DNA from: CAZJKE01 sp964546585
GTDB lineage: Bacteria; Planctomycetota; Phycisphaerae; Phycisphaerales; SM1A02
Direction: 5' to 3'
Length of the DNA stretch: 42,592 nucleotides
NCBI GenBank assembly: GCA_964546585.1
Contig: CAZJKE010000014.1
Location: forward strand, 1 to 42,592
Shown: positions 40,295 to 42,592 of the stretch, one piece after another
Layout: each line of letters begins with the position of its first letter
How positions within the stretch are numbered: position 1 is the stretch's first letter
The notes under the pieces: model-generated
What the model was told of the DNA's origin: nothing
Databases searched by the model: none
What the model saw: only the letters and a program-made list of their open reading frames with translations
Position numbers and translations under genes: made by a program

Positions 40295-42592
40295 TCAGTG
40301 TACTCCGAACGCCGGCGGCGACATATGTCCGAGCACGCCAATGAGATCTGCCGTCCCAACAACACCGTCACCGTTGAGATCGCCCGCGAGGTTTTCGCCA
40401 CTACAGCCGTAGGAATCGATGGCCACGATGAAGTCGATGACATCAACAACACCGTCCTGGTTGAGGTCGGCCTCGCACACATCGAGCACCCCATCGCGGT
40501 CGCTGTCGATCGCCACACCGAGGAGTACCTCGCATCCATCAGCGATGCCATTGCGATCGCAGTCGTCCGCGGAGATGCCGGTCATGAGTATTGGCCGATC
40601 TCCCTGCTCTCCAACAATCGTCGTCCGGCCACCTTGCAGCAGTGCGGCCGCCGTGCCATCAAGCACCTCGTCGCGCCGCATCGTATGCAGCCAGTTCCAA
40701 CCAGCCTTGTCACGGAAGAACACCTCGACCTGTCCGGTCGAGCCGCTGACAATGACCGAGGAGCCGATGGGCAGGACCCACCGCTCATCCCCATTCGCCA
40801 TCGCCGCTGCCTGCCGGGCATTCGTATCGCCGACAAGGCAGATCGACCAGTCGACAAGACTGTCTTCATCGTCAGTGGAATCTACAGCGTCATCGCCGCT
40901 GGTTTCCTCCGCTGCGTCATCGTCAGCCGGCGGCGTCGTATCACCACTTGGGGGATCGGAACCAATGGAATCAGTTGATCCATCGCCGCTTGTCGCGGGG
41001 CCGTCAAGGGGCTTGCCACCATCAGGCATCCCATTCACGCCGCAGTCGTCGGCGTACCCACTCGTGGCTGACCCAAAGTCGTTCTCGCACGCATCACTGC
41101 CACTGGCCTCCGCGGTTACCCAGTAGTAATACAAAATATCCGTCGTGACAGCCGTATCGGTATACGCGAGCCCCGTGATACCGGTCGATCGCAACTGTGC
41201 CGTCCATCCTGCGGGCGAAGTCGATCGCCACACGGAATAGGAACTTGCGCCGCTGACAGATGACCATGTCACACTAATAGAACCACAGTCGCCCCACGAC
41301 GCCCATACATTCTCCGGATGGCCGATCCCTGTGCTCGCGTACCCCGTATCGCCCTGGCTGAATTCAGTCTCTCCGCAAGACTGATTCCACGCTTTGACGT
41401 AGTAGTGCCACACGTAGGAGTTGGGATTCTCATCGACAACAGTGGTGCCCGTCGTCGATGCGAACCATGACACATCGCTGGGATCCGTGTCGAAGTCCCG
41501 GTAAACGTAGTACCTGGTGGCACCGGGTACTGCATCCCATGTAATCGTAACGCCACAATTCTGTGTGCCGTCCGTTGCCGACACATTCTCGGGCGTCGCG
41601 GCACCGTCTGTCTGCTCGGTCGTCGGTGACGACACGGCGGATTCGCTGCACAGATTGGCCGACCGCACCCAGTAGGTGTAACTCGAACCGGTTGCCACAT
41701 CGGAGTCCACAAACGCGGTCTGGCCGCCTTCGTACGCCACCGACGCGCTGCCGAGATTTCCTGAAGAGGACTTCAGCAGCGTGTAGGAGTCCGCATTGTT
41801 GACCGGTGTCCATTGCACCGTGATTGACACGCAACTCCCGTTCGCAAAGACATCCTGCACCGGCTCCGGATCGCCCACTGCAGCGCCGACGATAGCCTCG
41901 GTCGGGTCGCTGTTGCCGCAGTCATTGCTCGCGATGATCCAGTAATAGTAGACCTGTTCCGCAACGATCGGATTGGCGACGGCACCTGTGCTGTCGAGAT
42001 AGGACTGCGTCGTCTGGTCGTTGCTAACTAGCGTCCATGTGGAAGTGTCACTCGTCGTATTTCGATACACATCGTAGACCGCGCCATCCCCGGGATGTTC
42101 CCAGGTGACCTGAATCTGTCCACACAGTTCGTGGTTCGTCGCCGTGACATTGGTAGGAAGGACAATCGGCGGCTTGGCCATACCGACATCCGGCGCGCTC
42201 CACGCGCTCTCGCCGCACTCGCCATGAGCCGATACGAAGTAGTAGTACTCGACAAACGCATCCGCATTCGCATCGGAATAAGTCGTGCCCGAGGTGTGCC
42301 CGATCGATTCTGCGTCATCGCCGGTCGATTCAGTGCCTCGATACACTTGATAGGTCATCGCGTTCAGAACGCTGCTCCATTGAACCGCAACGAATCCGCA
42401 GTCCTCGAAATCGCTTGCCCACACAGTTGTTGGCGCATCAAGATCGCCACTCCAGCCTTCTTCGCCACCACCGCCACTGCTCGGGAACGAACTAATACCG
42501 CAGTCGTTCTCCGCGCGTACCCAGTAGTAGTAGGTCAAGCCGATCTCCGTGGAATCATCAACAAAGGACGGGTCCGTCGTGTACCCCTGCAG
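40295..42592 (-). CDS. Large fibronectin type III repeat protein with dockerin-like tail, 5' end outside window
   Basis: At least 765 residues are visible, open to the window edge. There are five full Fn3-like repeats of about 90-100 residues plus one partial. Each has a strand like ITVTWDAVPGATRYYVYR and ends YYYWVRAENDCG. Nearly every repeat carries a Cys at its start (CGxIxVxW) and another near its end (DCG), pointing to a disulfide in each repeat. An acidic Ser/Asp linker follows (DPPSGDTTPPADDDAAEE), then a small domain and Ca-binding motifs DCDRNGIADGCE and DSDRDGVLDVCE, and finally dockerin-like loops DLNQDGVVDVIDF and DLNGDGVVGTADLIG at the C-terminus. It is an extracellular or surface protein. 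The N-terminal, perhaps catalytic, part is outside the window. Confidence 0.88.
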   Translation of the reverse strand: MQGYTTDPSFVDDSTEIGLTYYYWVRAENDCGISSFPSSGGGGEEGWSGDLDAPTTVWASDFEDCGFVAVQWSSVLNAMTYQVYRGTESTGDDAESIGHTSGTTYSDANADAFVEYYYFVSAHGECGESAWSAPDVGMAKPPIVLPTNVTATNHELCGQIQVTWEHPGDGAVYDVYRNTTSDTSTWTLVSNDQTTQSYLDSTGAVANPIVAEQVYYYWIIASNDCGNSDPTEAIVGAAVGDPEPVQDVFANGSCVSITVQWTPVNNADSYTLLKSSSGNLGSASVAYEGGQTAFVDSDVATGSSYTYWVRSANLCSESAVSSPTTEQTDGAATPENVSATDGTQNCGVTITWDAVPGATRYYVYRDFDTDPSDVSWFASTTGTTVVDENPNSYVWHYYVKAWNQSCGETEFSQGDTGYASTGIGHPENVWASWGDCGSISVTWSSVSGASSYSVWRSTSPAGWTAQLRSTGITGLAYTDTAVTTDILYYYWVTAEASGSDACENDFGSATSGYADDCGVNGMPDGGKPLDGPATSGDGSTDSIGSDPPSGDTTPPADDDAAEETSGDDAVDSTDDEDSLVDWSICLVGDTNARQAAAMANGDERWVLPIGSSVIVSGSTGQVEVFFRDKAGWNWLHTMRRDEVLDGTAAALLQGGRTTIVGEQGDRPILMTGISADDCDRNGIADGCEVLLGVAIDSDRDGVLDVCEADLNQDGVVDVIDFIVAIDSYGCSGENLAGDLNGDGVVGTADLIGVLGHMSPPAFGVH
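40297..40302 (-). promoter_or_regulatory. -10-like TACACT before the small lipoprotein
   Basis: The minus strand reads TACACT, 11 bases, ATG (40285). The box overlaps the stop of the Fn3 gene, as seen for other internal promoters here. It predicts a leader of about 5 bases. Confidence 0.35.

Noticed and set aside
1..42592. tRNA, rRNA, CRISPR arrays, restriction or toxin-antitoxin systems
   Set aside because: I looked for T-loop motifs, rRNA cores, regularly spaced repeats and typical small gene pairs and saw none. A covariance-model search could still find a divergent tRNA.

Overview
The window reads as a compact, GC-rich chromosomal segment (scaffold or MAG-derived, with one 100-N gap at 13651-13750) of a planctomycete, most likely of the Phycisphaerae. 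This is inferred from gene content: C-terminal dockerin-like tails of the 'GDLNGDG..DLL..VANW' type on three large exported proteins, membrane proteins that begin with a 'C-x2-CGYDLRG...CPECG' zinc ribbon, a CRTAC1/UnbV beta-propeller protein paired with a membrane multiheme cytochrome, and many exported proteins I cannot assign. No rRNA, tRNA, CRISPR array, insertion sequence or prophage was seen.

Layout. 1-2310: end of a zinc alcohol dehydrogenase, an exported choloylglycine-hydrolase-family enzyme and a predicted outer-membrane protein. 2570-6380: a 78-residue membrane protein, thymidylate kinase, a split zinc-ribbon membrane protein, a small membrane protein and an ABC1/UbiB kinase. 6381-8897: a promoter, a structured untranslated region and an intrinsic terminator in front of an unknown 217-aa gene, then an AtoE-type fatty-acid permease. 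8894-12971: a CRTAC1/UnbV beta-propeller gene overlapping a cytochrome b/multiheme cytochrome c fusion gene. 13074-13938: a damaged hydrolase-like gene holding the assembly gap. 13939-20332: thiC, a lipoprotein, rlmE, a Gfo/Idh/MocA oxidoreductase, two tandem zinc-ribbon membrane proteins and a small conserved protein. 20432-23311: a secreted trypsin-like protease with CARDB, PPC-like and dockerin-like modules. 23317-29423: purQ, purL, rnhA and an exported PHP-type phosphoesterase with a dockerin-like tail. 29543-35344: rpsL, rpsG, an unknown exported protein, a ThiF/MoeB-type E1 enzyme, panB, an HtrA protease and an orphan OppF-type ATPase. 35386-38838: thyA, folA, a small Cys-rich protein, xerD and an unknown exported protein. 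38823-42592: dus, a lipoprotein and a 5'-truncated protein with fibronectin-III repeats and a dockerin-like tail.

The genes form a mix of housekeeping functions (dTMP, folate, purine, thiamine and pantothenate synthesis; rRNA and tRNA modification; ribosomal proteins; chromosome dimer resolution) and cell-surface or secreted proteins. The clearest system-level signals are four. (i) A recurrent promoter layout, TANNNT followed by exactly six bases and the ATG, precedes seven genes and implies leaderless mRNAs. (ii) Two related long palindromes cover the -35 region of two of those leaderless genes. (iii) A leader with promoter, hairpins and terminator sits immediately upstream of the 217-aa gene and looks like an attenuator or a new structured RNA. 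(iv) The cytochrome b/c fusion and beta-propeller pair looks like an extracytoplasmic electron-transfer module.

All family assignments come from reading motifs by eye; no database search was possible.
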